From positions 124,001-188,000 of the forward strand of contig CAWHBK010000004.1 in the NCBI GenBank assembly GCA_963827605.1: a stretch of 64,000 nucleotides of DNA, in the 5' to 3' direction. A model generated the notes under the pieces. That model saw only the letters and a program-made list of their open reading frames with translations. It searched no databases and was not told where the DNA came from. The stretch is from DSYU01 sp963827605. GTDB lineage: Bacteria > Chloroflexota > Anaerolineae > Anaerolineales > Anaerolineaceae. This document shows positions 27,923-38,037 of this stretch, one piece after another (the stretch's first letter is position 1; each line of letters begins with the position of its first letter). The position numbers were made by a program, and so were the translations under genes.

Positions 27923-30718
27923 TTACAACAAATCGAGTTCTTCGGCGCGGCGGACGGCAGCCCGGCGGTTGTTCACCCCCAGCTTGGCGTAAATGTTTTG
28001 GGTGTGGGTACGCACGGTGCTCAGAGACACCATGAGTTCACGGGCAATTTCCGGGCCGCTCAAATCGGTTCTGAGCAGCCTGAGCACTTCCAGCTCACGT
28101 TCGCTTAACGGCTCGATCAAAGGTTGCGGGCTGACTGCTTGCTTCGCAGGAGTGAAGACCTGTTTTTTTCCACAGAGGTGCTGCCGGAGGGATCAATCTC
28201 TTTGGGCATCTCAAAAGCAGAAAGCAATTTGCGAATATACTCCTTTACGCGGAGTGTTCCGTCTTTCGCTTCAATTCTTGTCAATAACTCCGCCATTGGT
28301 TTGCCTTCGTCCACAAAGATGCGGACATAGCCCTCCGGCTCGGCCAGGGTCAGCGCACGCTCCAACGGCGCAAGCGCAGGCGTGATGTTGCCCTGTGCCT
28401 GGTGAGCGAGCGCCTGCAACACCAGGATCTCGATCACGCTGCCCATCCGGCTGCCTTCTTCCGCTGCTTGCAGCAGGCGATCCAGGAGCCGCATGACCGC
28501 GTGAATAGAGCCATCCATCCGATCGTTCTGATATTGGGCGATGAGGATCCTGGCCAGGGTGATGTGCTCGAACTCGCGCAGATAACCGAGATCATCGTCA
28601 GCGGACAGTCCCTGTTCACGCACCCACTCCAGAGCTTCGGTCAACCTGCCCTGCGCAACCCATATCCGAGCTTTCATCGCAGATATGGGACGCAAGTCGG
28701 GCAAGGGTGTCCGGATATACAGGCGTTCCGCTTCATCCAAAAGTGCGAGAGCCCCATCCAGGTCACCCTGTGTTTCATTGAGCCGGGCCTGGGCAATACA
28801 CCAACGGTATCGCCAAACAGGTAATTCCGCTTTCTCCCCCAGTTCCTTGCTTCTCTGCAAGTGCTGCGCGGCAGCCTCCAGATTACCCTTGTTCAAGATA
28901 CAGCTCACTTAATTCCCGATGCAGGTCAGCGGTATCGGGAGAAATGGGTTCACCCTGATCCATGACAAATTGCAATAACTGCTCGATGGTACGGATCGCC
29001 TCGTGGAGACGCCCCAATGCCAGCCGGATATCCGCCAGAACAACGGTTGTGCTGATTGCATCCGGGATGTTGCCGGCTGTCCGCAGTTTCATGGTGTAAT
29101 CGGCGAAGACCCGCCGGCAGCTTCCAGGTCCCCACTTGCCCAGTAGGTCATCCCCAGGAGCATGGATGCCTGGCTGTGCCTGAAAGGATCTGCTTCGGGG
29201 AGCTCGAGTACCCGGCTGGCATACCGGACCGTGTCCGGAATATTGCCGAGTGCCTGAGCGATATAGGCGCGGCCGACAGCAATTGCCGCCGGTAGAGATT
29301 TCAATTGTTCCTGGTCTACAACGACCATCTCACCGGATGGGGTTTCCAGCTGCACTTTCATGGGTATCTGCCGGTTCTAACCATCGTTCGGCGTCCTTCA
29401 ATCGGGCCTCCGCGGCTTCCATCTCACCACGACCCAATAATGCATAGGCATACCCAACATTGAGCACAGGCCGGGCGTGGACCAACGCTTCCGGCAGCGC
29501 CTTCACCCAGCCAAGCCATGCAGCGGGCTGGATACTTCCCTCCTCTGCTGCCGGCCAGGCCAGTTCGATCAGGCCGGCTGCGCGCTCGAAGTCTTTTGCA
29601 GCCAGCGCATGGCGGATGGCATCGGATCGCAGACCGTTCTGCTCATACCACACGCTCGCCCGCCGATGCAGGGCAGCTACCCGATCAGGCTGCGCCTCCA
29701 TCAAGTGTGCTTGCAGAACATCGGCGAAAAGGTGGTGATAGCGATACCACTGGCGCTGATCATCCAGCGGAATGAGGAACAGGTTGCTGCGTTCCAGGAC
29801 ATCCAGCATTTCTTTGCCATCTTCCCGCTCAGTGACAGCATTGCACAGCGGAGCACAAAACCTGTCGAGAATTGCGGTTTGCAGTAAGAAGCTGCGGATA
29901 TGTTCAGACTGGTGCTGAAGAACTTCTTCGACCAGATAGTCCAGCACAAAACGATGGCTGCCGGTGAAAGCCTGGATAAAACTGGCGATGTCTTCCCGGC
30001 CTTGCATGGAGAGTGCGGCCAATTGCAGACCGGCGATCCAACCTTCGGTGCGGGTCTCCAGGGCGGCGATGTTTTCCACCGAGAGGTTGAGGTTCATCAT
30101 CTGGTTAAGAAATGCACCGGCTTCCTCAGGGGTAAAGCGCAGATCGGCAGCACGCAGTTCGGTCAATTGACCCCGGACACGGTAGCGGGGCAGGGGCAGG
30201 GATGGATCCTCGCGGGTGGTGATCACCAGGTGCATCTGCGGTGGCAGGTGATCGAGCAGAAAGGTGAGGGCATGGTCGATTGGTTCAGAATCGATCACAT
30301 GGTAATCATCCAGGACCAGGATGAAATGATCCGGGATGGCGGTAATTTCATTGAGCAGGGTTGTCAGAATCGATTCGATGGATGGCGGCTGAGGCGATTG
30401 GAGTGCAGCCAACACCCCTGCTCCAATCTTTGGCGCAATCGTCTGCAAAGCAGCGACGAGGTAAGTCAGAAAGCGGGCGGGGTCGTTATCCCCTTCGTCC
30501 AGCGACAGCCAGGCGGCGCGAACCTCTGGTTCGGAGCGCCGCAACCAGCGACCCATTCGCTGACCAGCGTGGTTTTCCCAAAACCGGCGGGGGCCGAGAT
30601 GAGGGTCAGTTTACAGCTGCAGGCCCTCGTTCAGCCGCTCGATCAGGCGGGGGCGGAGGACAATTTTAGGCCGCGGTGGGGGGATATAAAGTTTCGTGAG
30701 GAGAAGTGGCTCAGACAT
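27923..30718 (-). CDS. LAL/MalT-like LuxR-family transcriptional activator 2 (frameshifted)
   Basis: ATG 30718 begins the same MSEPLLLTKLYIPPPRPK as the gene at 20601. The frame is broken about six times (near 30620, 30525, 29345, 29105, 28895 and 28118). The pieces follow each other collinearly as Walker A region, VLVLDDYHVIDSE, EGWIAGLQLAALSMQG, winged region WYRYHHLFADVLQAH, TPR repeats, and LuxR HTH (LSERELEVLRLLRTDLSGPE, VRTHTQNIYAKLG). Reconstructed length is about 932 residues, normal for the family. The gene is either decaying or, more likely, affected by sequence error. It precedes box B and the DUF4386/CPBP operon, its probable target. DNA similarity to LAL 1 extends upstream of the start (TTCTAAAATTAATTA shared). 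Confidence 0.82.
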
Positions 30719-30839
30719 TCTAAAATTAATTATCGCATAACTTTTCGATTTAGCATCCAACCCACGATCTGGTAATTCACAGAAATGCGCATCCCAGGGT
30801 TTCCACCATATCGGCACCACTTATCGCTTTTTCAATAAC

Positions 30840-33610
30840 TTACATACCAAGTTGAACCGCTTTCGCGATTGCTTGAGGGCGATCCCGCACACCCAGTTTG
30901 CCAAAGATATGATGGATGTGAAATTTGACTGTTCCAACCGAGAGCACCAGTTGTCTGGCGATCTCCTGGTTCGACAGTCCCTGACACACCAGCCGGAGAA
31001 TTTCTTGCTCGCGGGGTGAAAGTGCTTCGTACAGAGCCCGCCACTTTTACGAAAGTTCCGAGTTTGCCCGAGAACGGTTCCGGGAAGAGGGCGAGGATCT
31101 CAGTAATATAATCTGCAAAGGGCGACTGGGGGTACTGCACCCGGAAGGCTTCGAGCAGACCCTGCATTGCTTCACCCTCCTCAATCAATGCGCGCCGCTG
31201 GCCCTGTGCCTGGGCAAATACCAGTCCATCGCCCAGCAGGTGAAATGCCTTTTCCCTTTCGCTCAAAGCGTTGTATGCAAGTGCTGTGATCAGGCAAATC
31301 GTTAACCAGTTCCGGCCGCGACCGTTCGCTTTCGCACGCTCCAGCCAACCGGCAAGTAAGCTCAGTGCTTCAGCCGGGCGGCCGGTGCGGACCAATATCC
31401 TGGCCTGGACAATCAACACCCATTCGAGGAGAAACTTATGCTGGCCGCAAGCAGAATTTAAGCGGGTCTCCAATATCTGCCAGGCCTGCCCGGTGTCGCC
31501 CGCTTCCAGGTAAAGCCGGGCGCGGGTCACCTGCACCAGGGTTTCCAGGTCAGGATAAAGGGTATATTTCCGGTGAAGGTCTTCCACTTTGTTGAGCATG
31601 GCATGCGCCGCCGGCAAATCACCGGAAGCCATCAGATTCCTGGCCCAGGAGAAAAACCCATAGCCTAAAGCGCTGATCGAGTGCCATTTTTCCAGCAGCG
31701 GGATAGCGGCGGCGATCATGTCGCGGGATTCTTCCAGCCGGTTACAGTCTCTGAGCAAATCACTGTAATCCCGCTGCATCGCACCCAGCCAGATGAGATA
31801 GTGACCGCGATGCTCTTCTAACAGGTCAAAGGCTCGCCGGAACAGCCCCTCTGACCGTTTGAGTTCCCCTTTTAGGTAGGTTAATCGAGCCATGCAGTTG
31901 AGCATGGCGATGATGTGGTAGGTGTTGGTGCTGGCCAGACTCAGATCGAGCCCCTGCTGCCAGTAAATCTCAGTCTGGTTCAAATTCCCCTCGTAATAGG
32001 CGGAAAGGCCAAGCTTTACCAGCGCCTCTACATTCAATTCAAAATCTTTGGGGAGCCACTTGGGTATCTGCTGGCCGGCTTCCATCGCCCAGGGTTGATT
32101 GCCTAATTGAAGCGCGGCATCGACCTGGACAATGTAAATCCAACCCAACACATCCGCCTGATCCGGAAAAGACGGCAGCGACCGGATACCCGCTTCAACA
32201 GAACGCAGCAGCGGCTCAATCCCCTCCAACTGCGAGCTATCAAATATAGCCACAGCTTTCGCCAGGCTCAAGAGCGGCCGTTTTTGCACGAAAGGAGCTG
32301 GGAACAACTCGACCAATGGCCGCATCCCACTGTATAAGAAATTCAGACCGCCTTTCAGGATCGCCGCTTCGAACATGTCTGCGCTGAAATCCATATCCTG
32401 CGTTTGCAGCGCATACCGGACCGCATCTCGCCACAGGCCATTTTGGGCAAACCATTCCGCGGCACGCCCGGTAGAGCACCGGAACCTGTTCCGGATCGGT
32501 TTGCCGCAAGCGCACACGCAGCAGGTCGGCAAACAAGTGATGATATCGGAACCAGTAACGGCATTCATCTAATGGGATCAGAAACAGGTTGGCTTTCTCC
32601 AGGCGTTCCAACATCTGCCGAGAATCGCGTGTGCCCAGCAGCGCATCACACAACGGGCCGCAAAATTGATCGAGCAGCGCTGTTTTCAATAAGAACTGCT
32701 GGATTTCGACCGGCTGCTGCCGAACAACTTCTTCAACCAGGTAGTCGACTACGAAGCGGTTGCTGCCGCCAAAATCATCGACGAACGCGCGGGTATCATT
32801 GCGCTCATTCGTCAACAGCGCCCCTTGTGAAGCAACGGTCCCTTGCGAAGCAATGGCCCCTTGCAGCGCAAGTGCCGCCATCTGCAAACCCACAATCCAA
32901 CCTTCTGTACGGTCCTGGAGCACTGCGATCTGCGCTCCGGTTAGCCCTAGATTCAACCTCTGGTTAAAATATTCGGCGGCTTCCCCAAAAGTAAAACGTA
33001 GATCGTCGGCACGCACTTCCAGCACCTGGCCGCGCGAGCGCCAGCGTGCCACGGGCAGAGACGGGTCAGCGCGGGTCAGCAGGGCCAGGTGGCATCCAGG
33101 CGGGAGATGCTCCACCAGGTAGGAGACTGTTTCATGGATCTCGGGCGATTCAATTCGGTGGTAATCATCCAACACCAGCAGCGAATGACCGGTTCCAGAC
33201 CTTTCCTGGCCCGCCAGGATATCGTTGAGCAGCAAGTCGAGCAGGATTTCCTTGCGAATGGAAGCGTTTTCCTTCCATTCTGCCAGAGCCGTTTCCCCAA
33301 CCTGTGGAAAAATGCGCTGCCAGGCCGCTACCAGGTATCGAAAAAACTGGCCAAAATCTGCATCGGATGGCTCTAATGACAACCAGCCGGCGTTCAGGTT
33401 CTGCTGAGCGTGGATCCACTGGCGGATGAGCGCCGATTTGCCAAACCCCGGTGGGGCAGAAATGAGTGTCAGCGGGACATGTAGTCCCTGCTGCAGGCGC
33501 TCCATCAGGCGCGGGCGCGGGACACATGCCACGGGCAGCGGCGGCAAAAAAAAACGGGTCGCCAGCAGTGGGTACGCAAACCGATTTTGGGAGGTCAGAT
33601 CTACAGCCAT
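30840..33610 (-). CDS. LAL/MalT-like LuxR-family transcriptional activator 3 (two frameshifts)
   Basis: ATG 33610 has GGGGGGAGT upstream. The reading is Walker A APPGFGKSALIRQW, Walker B SLLVLDDYHRIES, DRTEGWIVGLQMAAL, WFRYHHLFADLLRVRL, a long TPR-like region of about 450 residues, and a C-terminal LuxR HTH (LSPREQEILRLVCQGLSNQE, VGTVKFHIHHIFGKLG) ending at TAA 30840-30842. Frame breaks lie near 32480 and 31045, both single-base. It is more distant from LAL 1 and 2 than they are from each other. Near 32820-32880 it has an imperfect 8-residue tandem repeat (IASQGTVASQGAL). It lies upstream of LAL 2 in the same direction. Confidence 0.85.
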
Positions 33611-33837
33611 ACTCCCCCCGTCCCAAATAACAGGAAAAGGCAACCATTATTATAGCGCAGAGCGGTAAGAATACGATCAGATCCATCCTCTCATCAACCA
33701 AACCGATCTGGAGATAGAAGACAGATGGGGTTGTTTAGCCCTAAGCTGAAGGTAAGGACAGGACTTATCTATGGAGACACAGAAATGAGCCAGCGATACG
33801 AAATTGTTATTCACGGGCTCCTGCCACCGCAGCTGCA

Positions 33838-34938
33838 TCAGTTTTGAATGCAGCCAGTATCCTGGCTTTCATAGCCGGGGTGCTTTGCAACGAACTGCTT
33901 GCCTGCATCCGATGCCAACCACTCGATCAGCTGTTGCATTGCAGGTTGTTTTGCCGTTTCGGATTTCAATATGAGATCGTATCGCTCGCGATTAAGAAAT
34001 ACGAAGTCTAATCCAAAGGCTCCACCAGCATTCTCAAGACCTAAACCAACATTTGCGCTCCCCTCCGCCACCATCCGCGCGACATCGGAGTGCGTCATCC
34101 GCTCGTCATCGTAACCATCAATTTTTTTTGGATCAATCCCCAGCCTGGCTAACATCGCATCCAACCAAACGCGCGTGCCTGACCCGGATTGGCGGTTGAC
34201 AAAGCGGATTCCTGGACGTACCAAATCGGCCAGATTTTGGATACCGAGCGGATTGCCTGGGGCGACAATCAATCCTTGGCGACGATGTGCCAGTGTAACA
34301 ACGATCACCTCTTTGCCGGGCAGCAGCCGGTGAACAAATGGAATATTGTAAGAGTCGCTTTCCGCATCCCATAAGTGGCAGCCTGCCAGGTCGGCTTTGC
34401 CCTCTGCAATTGCAATAAGGCCGCCCAGGCTCCCGTTGTAAGTAAGTTGGAGGCTGATCCCAGGGATTACCTGCCCAAAGATGGTGTGAGCCAGTTCATT
34501 CACGACCATATCATGGCTCCCGGCAAACCGGACTTCTTCGGCCGCCGGTGTATCTTTCTCAGCACTGAACGTACGCCAGCGATCCATTGCCAAATCCACT
34601 GCCTGCTGAATATCATGGAGATCGTACCCGGCAGTTATTGCTTCTAATAGCATGGCTTCCACGCGGTTCACAAGATTAGCCCGGCGAATGGTTTCCTGGC
34701 CCTGTACCTTGGCTTGCGGAACCACACCCGCCACTTGCGTCCCTCGTCCCGCCCGGCTGACCAGCAAGCCTTCCCGGGCGAGCTCGTTATAGGCGCGCTG
34801 AATGGTACCTGGGGTGCAGTTCCAGCTCTCGCAAAGCTGGCGCACGGAAGGCAGCCGGTCACCCGGCTTATACCGACCAGTCAAAATTTCTTTGCGAATG
34901 GAATCGGCAATCTGATGATAAAGGATTGTATCTTCCAC
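33838..34938 (-). CDS. GntR-type HTH regulator fused to periplasmic-binding-protein-like ligand domain (tungstate/molybdate sensor?)
   Basis: Residues 1-70 are a GntR winged helix (LYHQIADSIRKEILTGRYKP, CTPGTIQRAYNELAREGLLV). After a helical linker, residues 140-360 form a PBP-like domain (SHDMVVNELAHTIF, GSLGGLIAIAEGKADLAGCH, FVNRQSGSGTRVWLDAML, THSDVARMVAEGSANVGLGL). That domain resembles the ligand-binding domains found in molybdate/tungstate-responsive regulators and is distantly like the TupA binding protein. It lies downstream of tupA in the same direction but has its own promoter. That promoter and the tup promoter share a 13-bp motif. Inference: it senses cytoplasmic oxyanion and controls tupBCA and itself. 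No signal peptide is present, as expected for a cytoplasmic sensor. Confidence 0.85.
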   Translation of the reverse strand: MEDTILYHQIADSIRKEILTGRYKPGDRLPSVRQLCESWNCTPGTIQRAYNELAREGLLVSRAGRGTQVAGVVPQAKVQGQETIRRANLVNRVEAMLLEAITAGYDLHDIQQAVDLAMDRWRTFSAEKDTPAAEEVRFAGSHDMVVNELAHTIFGQVIPGISLQLTYNGSLGGLIAIAEGKADLAGCHLWDAESDSYNIPFVHRLLPGKEVIVVTLAHRRQGLIVAPGNPLGIQNLADLVRPGIRFVNRQSGSGTRVWLDAMLARLGIDPKKIDGYDDERMTHSDVARMVAEGSANVGLGLENAGGAFGLDFVFLNRERYDLILKSETAKQPAMQQLIEWLASDAGKQFVAKHPGYESQDTGCIQN

Positions 34939-34951
34939 AGCTGTCCTTTTG

Positions 34952-34997
34952 AATGTAGCGATACATTTAGTATATCAGGTTCTTTGATCTGGTAAAA
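34952..34997 (-). promoter_or_regulatory. Promoter and inverted-repeat operator of the GntR-type regulator
   Basis: On the minus strand, -35 TTTACC (34992-34997), 17-bp spacer and -10 TATACT (34969-34974) are followed two bases later by AATGTA-TCGC-TACATT (34952-34967), a perfect 6-bp inverted repeat over the likely start point. The motif TGTATCGCTACAT recurs in near-identical form at the tup promoter. Nothing else is supported in the 34939-35379 gap except the hairpin at 35254. Confidence 0.65.
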
Positions 34998-35253
34998 ATT
35001 CCTGCTCCCATTGATTATCTTTTGGCATTCTTGTTCGCAAGCTGTCAGCCTGCAGCAACCCTTGAAACGTCAAATTCTAGCGATCCATTTGTATACATTT
35101 AATTCTGGCAGCGCGCGAAAGAGTCGCTCCGTTTCCGTGCTTTCCAGATGCGGTCTGTCCATCAAGGCCTCCGCCATCAGGCGAGTCTCAATGTGTAACC
35201 GGCCAGAGCGTCTTTTACCAGAGACATCTCCGCGCACCTTCTTGGGTTTCAGC

Positions 35254-35294
35254 CACGTACTGCCTTCGGAGGTTATCCGAAGGCAGTACGTGGT
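35254..35294. terminator. Perfect 18-bp hairpin downstream of tupA
   Basis: CCACGTACTGCCTTCGGA (35254-35271) is exactly complementary to 35277-35294, with a 5-nt loop. It lies 86 bp after the tupA stop and before the regulator promoter, so it probably separates the two transcripts, although no U tract follows. Confidence 0.6.
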
Positions 35295-35379
35295 ACATAC
35301 CGGTCTCCTTGTCAACCCGGCCGGTTACCTTCAAAGCGAAATCGACGGGCGCCGGTGCTTCATCCGAGAAAGCGCCGCC

Positions 35380-36330
35380 CTACTTCGCACGCCAGGCAGC
35401 AGAGTCAGGGACAAACAACGATTGGCCAAATTCTTCCTTTCCAAACTGCCCGATCTTCTCCTGTACCGGCAGCGAGATGATCCAGTCGATGAACTTGGTC
35501 GCGAGGTCGGTATTGATCTGCGGGCCCTTGTTGGGGTTGACGGCGATCACCCCATATGGGTTAAGCAGGCTCTTATCCTTCTCCACCAGGACTTCCAGCG
35601 CCAATCCTTTCTTCGTGCGCGCCAGATAGGTGGCCCGGTCGCTAAGTGTGTAGGCTTCCTGCTCGGCGGCCATGGTCAGTACTTCTCCCATGCCCTGCCC
35701 GGCCGAGACATACCAGTCGCCTTCCGGAGTAATTTCCGCGGACTTCCAGATCGCTAATTCTTTCGTATTGGTGCCTGATTTGTCGCCGCGCGAGATGAAG
35801 ATGCTCTTTTTGGCAGCAATCTTCTTGAAGGCTTCCACAGCGCTGGTCATCCCTTTAATACCCGCCGGATCCGACGCGGGACCAACAATGACAAAGTCGT
35901 TGTACATCACGTCTTCGCGGCGCGTGCCATGGCCATCGGCCATGAATGCATCTTCCTGAGAACGGGCGTGAACCAGCACCACATCCGCATTGCCGTCTTT
36001 ACCCAACTGTAATGACTGGCCCGTGCCCACCGCGATCACATCCACCTTGGTATTGAATTCTTTCTCAAAGTCAGGCAGCAGGTAATCGAGCAAGCCCGAA
36101 TCCTGCGTGCTGGTGGTGGTCGCTAGGATCAACCGGTCGGGCGTGCCGGCCCGGATGGTTGGTGCAACAGTGACTGTCGGCTGCGCAGGTGCGGCAGTCG
36201 GTTTTTCAGTTACGGCGGTTGGATTTTCGGCTGCCGGGGCAGATGTGGGTGTCGCGGCAGGCGCGCACCCGGCGAACATACTGGCAACAAACACAGCCAG
36301 GATCAACAGTGAGAACATCTTTTTGTACAT
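35380..36330 (-). CDS. tupA: Tungstate-binding lipoprotein of ABC transporter (TupA-like)
   Basis: ATG 36330 follows AGAAGGAGGAAGA. A lipoprotein signal ends in SMFAGC (C22), followed by a Pro/Thr/Ala-rich tether. The mature domain begins LILATTTSTQDSGLLDYLLP, where the TTTS motif is the oxyanion-binding hallmark of TupA. Later come VDVIAVGTGQSLQLGKDGNA, VHARSQEDAFMADGHG, FISRGDKSGTNTKE and GMGEVLTMAAEQEAYTLSDR, all typical of TupA/WtpA-like proteins. It captures tungstate (molybdate less strongly) outside the cell. It is third in tupBCA order, with 27 bp to the ATPase gene. Tungstate uptake suggests tungsto-enzymes such as aldehyde ferredoxin oxidoreductase elsewhere in the genome. Confidence 0.9.
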   Translation of the reverse strand: MYKKMFSLLILAVFVASMFAGCAPAATPTSAPAAENPTAVTEKPTAAPAQPTVTVAPTIRAGTPDRLILATTTSTQDSGLLDYLLPDFEKEFNTKVDVIAVGTGQSLQLGKDGNADVVLVHARSQEDAFMADGHGTRREDVMYNDFVIVGPASDPAGIKGMTSAVEAFKKIAAKKSIFISRGDKSGTNTKELAIWKSAEITPEGDWYVSAGQGMGEVLTMAAEQEAYTLSDRATYLARTKKGLALEVLVEKDKSLLNPYGVIAVNPNKGPQINTDLATKFIDWIISLPVQEKIGQFGKEEFGQSLFVPDSAAWRAK

Positions 36331-36356
36331 TCTTCCTCCTTCTCAGTTTCCTCAAG

Positions 36357-37088
36357 TCAATAAACCATTTCGCCGCGCACAAAGGCTGCTGTGCGCGGGT
36401 CGTGTGGCCGATTAAAGAAAGTATCCGCGTCGGATACTTCAATCACTTTTCCATCCAGCAAGAGCGCAACGCGCTGTGCCATGCGTTTCGCCTGGAATAC
36501 ATTGTGCGTTACCAGCACAAGCGTGGTGTGGTGCAGCCGGTTGAGATTCAGGACGATTTTCTCGATCAGTCCGACGTTGTACGGGTCGAGGTTGGCCGTT
36601 GGTTCATCGAGCAGCAGCACTTCGGGCTGCAGAACGATTGCGCGAGCCAGAGCCACACGCTGCGCTTCGCCCCCGGAAAGCGTATGCGCTTTTTGGTGAG
36701 CAAGGTGATCCAACCCAACTTCGGCCAGGGCCGCCTGCACCCGCTCTTTTGTATCGCCAATCCCGCGCAGCTCTAAACCAAATTTGACGTTTGCTTCAAT
36801 CGTACGGTTCAGCAGCATCGGCCGTTGAAAGACCATTGTCACCCGCCGGCGTAGATCGAGGGGCATTTCGGTCTCGGCGGAATATGGCTGGTCGTGGAAG
36901 GTAATTTTCCCCTGAGTGGGTGGCTCGAGGAAGTTGAGCAGGCGCAGCAGGGTGCTTTTGCCCGCCCCGCTGGGACCTACCAGTGCCAAAATCTCGCCTT
37001 TATTGACGGATAGGCACTCGACTTCCAGCACCTTACGGGTATTGTAGGTCTTGGTGATTTGTTCTAATGAATAAACGGGGCTGCTCAT
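36357..37088 (-). CDS. tupC: Tungstate ABC transporter ATP-binding protein
   Basis: This ATPase of about 243 residues has Walker A LVGPSGAGKSTLLRLLNFLE, Q-loop VTMVFQRPMLLN, signature LSGGEAQRVALARA, Walker B VLLLDEPTANLDP and switch LVTHNVFQAKR. The compact size and Q-loop fit tungstate/phosphate-like importers. It starts at ATG 37088, six bases after the permease stop, so translation is probably coupled. It energises uptake at the inner face of the membrane. Confidence 0.9.
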   Translation of the reverse strand: MSSPVYSLEQITKTYNTRKVLEVECLSVNKGEILALVGPSGAGKSTLLRLLNFLEPPTQGKITFHDQPYSAETEMPLDLRRRVTMVFQRPMLLNRTIEANVKFGLELRGIGDTKERVQAALAEVGLDHLAHQKAHTLSGGEAQRVALARAIVLQPEVLLLDEPTANLDPYNVGLIEKIVLNLNRLHHTTLVLVTHNVFQAKRMAQRVALLLDGKVIEVSDADTFFNRPHDPRTAAFVRGEMVY

Positions 37089-37094
37089 CAATAC

Positions 37095-37757
37095 CTACTC
37101 GTCAAAGGATTTCCCCTGGAGCCGCAGCATGGTAACGTTCACCAGGAAGGTAATTGCTAGAAGGATCAGGCCCAACGCAATGGCCAGGTTGAAATCTCCC
37201 TGACGGGTGGAGAGCACGATCGCGGTTGTCAGCACTCGCGTCCGCCCTTCGATGTTTCCACCGACCATCATCACCGCGCCCACTTCGGAGATGATCCCGC
37301 CAAACCCGGCGATAATCGCGACGATTACTCCAATACGAGCTTCCACCAGCACAGCCAGGGCGGCCTGTTGTTTGGTCGCGCCCAGTGCCATCACCTGCTG
37401 TCGCAGATGCTGGTCAACGCCCATCACAGCTGCCATTGTGAATCCGGATACCAGTGGAAAGGCGATGATGGTTTGTGCCATCACCATGGCTGCCGGTGTG
37501 AACAGCGCTGGGACAAAGGACAGGTGCAGCGAACCCAGCGGTCCACTGCGAGATAGTAGAAGATAGACAAACAACCCAATTACCACCGGGGGGAAGCCCA
37601 TGCCGGTGTACAGCAGGGCGATCATCAGGCGGCGGCCTTTGAAACGATTCAGTCCCAGGACAACACCAATTGGGATGCCAATCAGCGTGCTGAGCAGTAA
37701 TGCAACGCCCGACACCTGTAAAGATAAAAGGATAATTTCAACCAGCGCACTGCTCAC
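37095..37757 (-). CDS. tupB: Tungstate ABC transporter permease
   Basis: The gene starts with GTG 37757 and encodes 220 residues with five to six membrane helices. Its EAA-type loop is QQVMALGATKQQAALAVLVEARIGV. GGIISEVGAVMMVGGNIEGRTRVLTT is characteristic of the TupB branch, close to GEVGAAMMVGGNI. It is first in the operon, behind the promoter at 37824-37865. It forms the membrane channel for the TupC ATPase. Confidence 0.92.
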   Translation of the reverse strand: MSSALVEIILLSLQVSGVALLLSTLIGIPIGVVLGLNRFKGRRLMIALLYTGMGFPPVVIGLFVYLLLSRSGPLGSLHLSFVPALFTPAAMVMAQTIIAFPLVSGFTMAAVMGVDQHLRQQVMALGATKQQAALAVLVEARIGVIVAIIAGFGGIISEVGAVMMVGGNIEGRTRVLTTAIVLSTRQGDFNLAIALGLILLAITFLVNVTMLRLQGKSFDE

Positions 37758-37823
37758 ATCCAGATACCTCGGTAAAAAGCCTGGGGAAAGAAATTAGTAT
37801 GTTTAAAAGGATTGTTTGTAAAC

Positions 37824-37865
37824 ATGTAGCGTAACAAGTATATGTTCCTTGCGATTGTTTGTCTA
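37824..37865 (-). promoter_or_regulatory. tup operon promoter with GntR-like operator motif
   Basis: On the minus strand, TAGACA (37860-37865) and TATACT (37837-37842) have a 17-bp spacer. TGTTACGCTACAT (37824-37836) abuts the -10 and matches the regulator's own site TGTATCGCTACAT at 11 of 13 positions, in the same place relative to the -10. The GTG start lies 66 bp downstream of the motif. Confidence 0.65.
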
Positions 37866-38037
37866 GTACTTTCATGAAATGAAATATGTAATATCTTTCG
37901 CGTAAAATTGGCCCACCTTTTATCGGTGATCTTGTTGGCGAACCAATACAATAAGCAGGAACAGCTTGAAGCAGACGAGCAAAGGCTATTTCCTTTCCTC
38001 ATTCAATACCCGGGCCTATAAAATGTGCGTACAATAA

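Noticed and set aside
29900..30775. A 291-codon plus-strand open frame
   Set aside because: It lies opposite the LAL 2 ATPase region; the same shadow appears opposite LAL 1, so it only reflects codon structure of the real gene.
35070..35315. An 81-codon minus-strand frame between tupA and the regulator gene
   Set aside because: It runs through the 18-bp hairpin, has no convincing ribosome site and no recognised motif.
37754..38002. An 82-codon minus-strand frame upstream of tupB
   Set aside because: It covers the tup promoter, has a biased composition and no recognisable domain.
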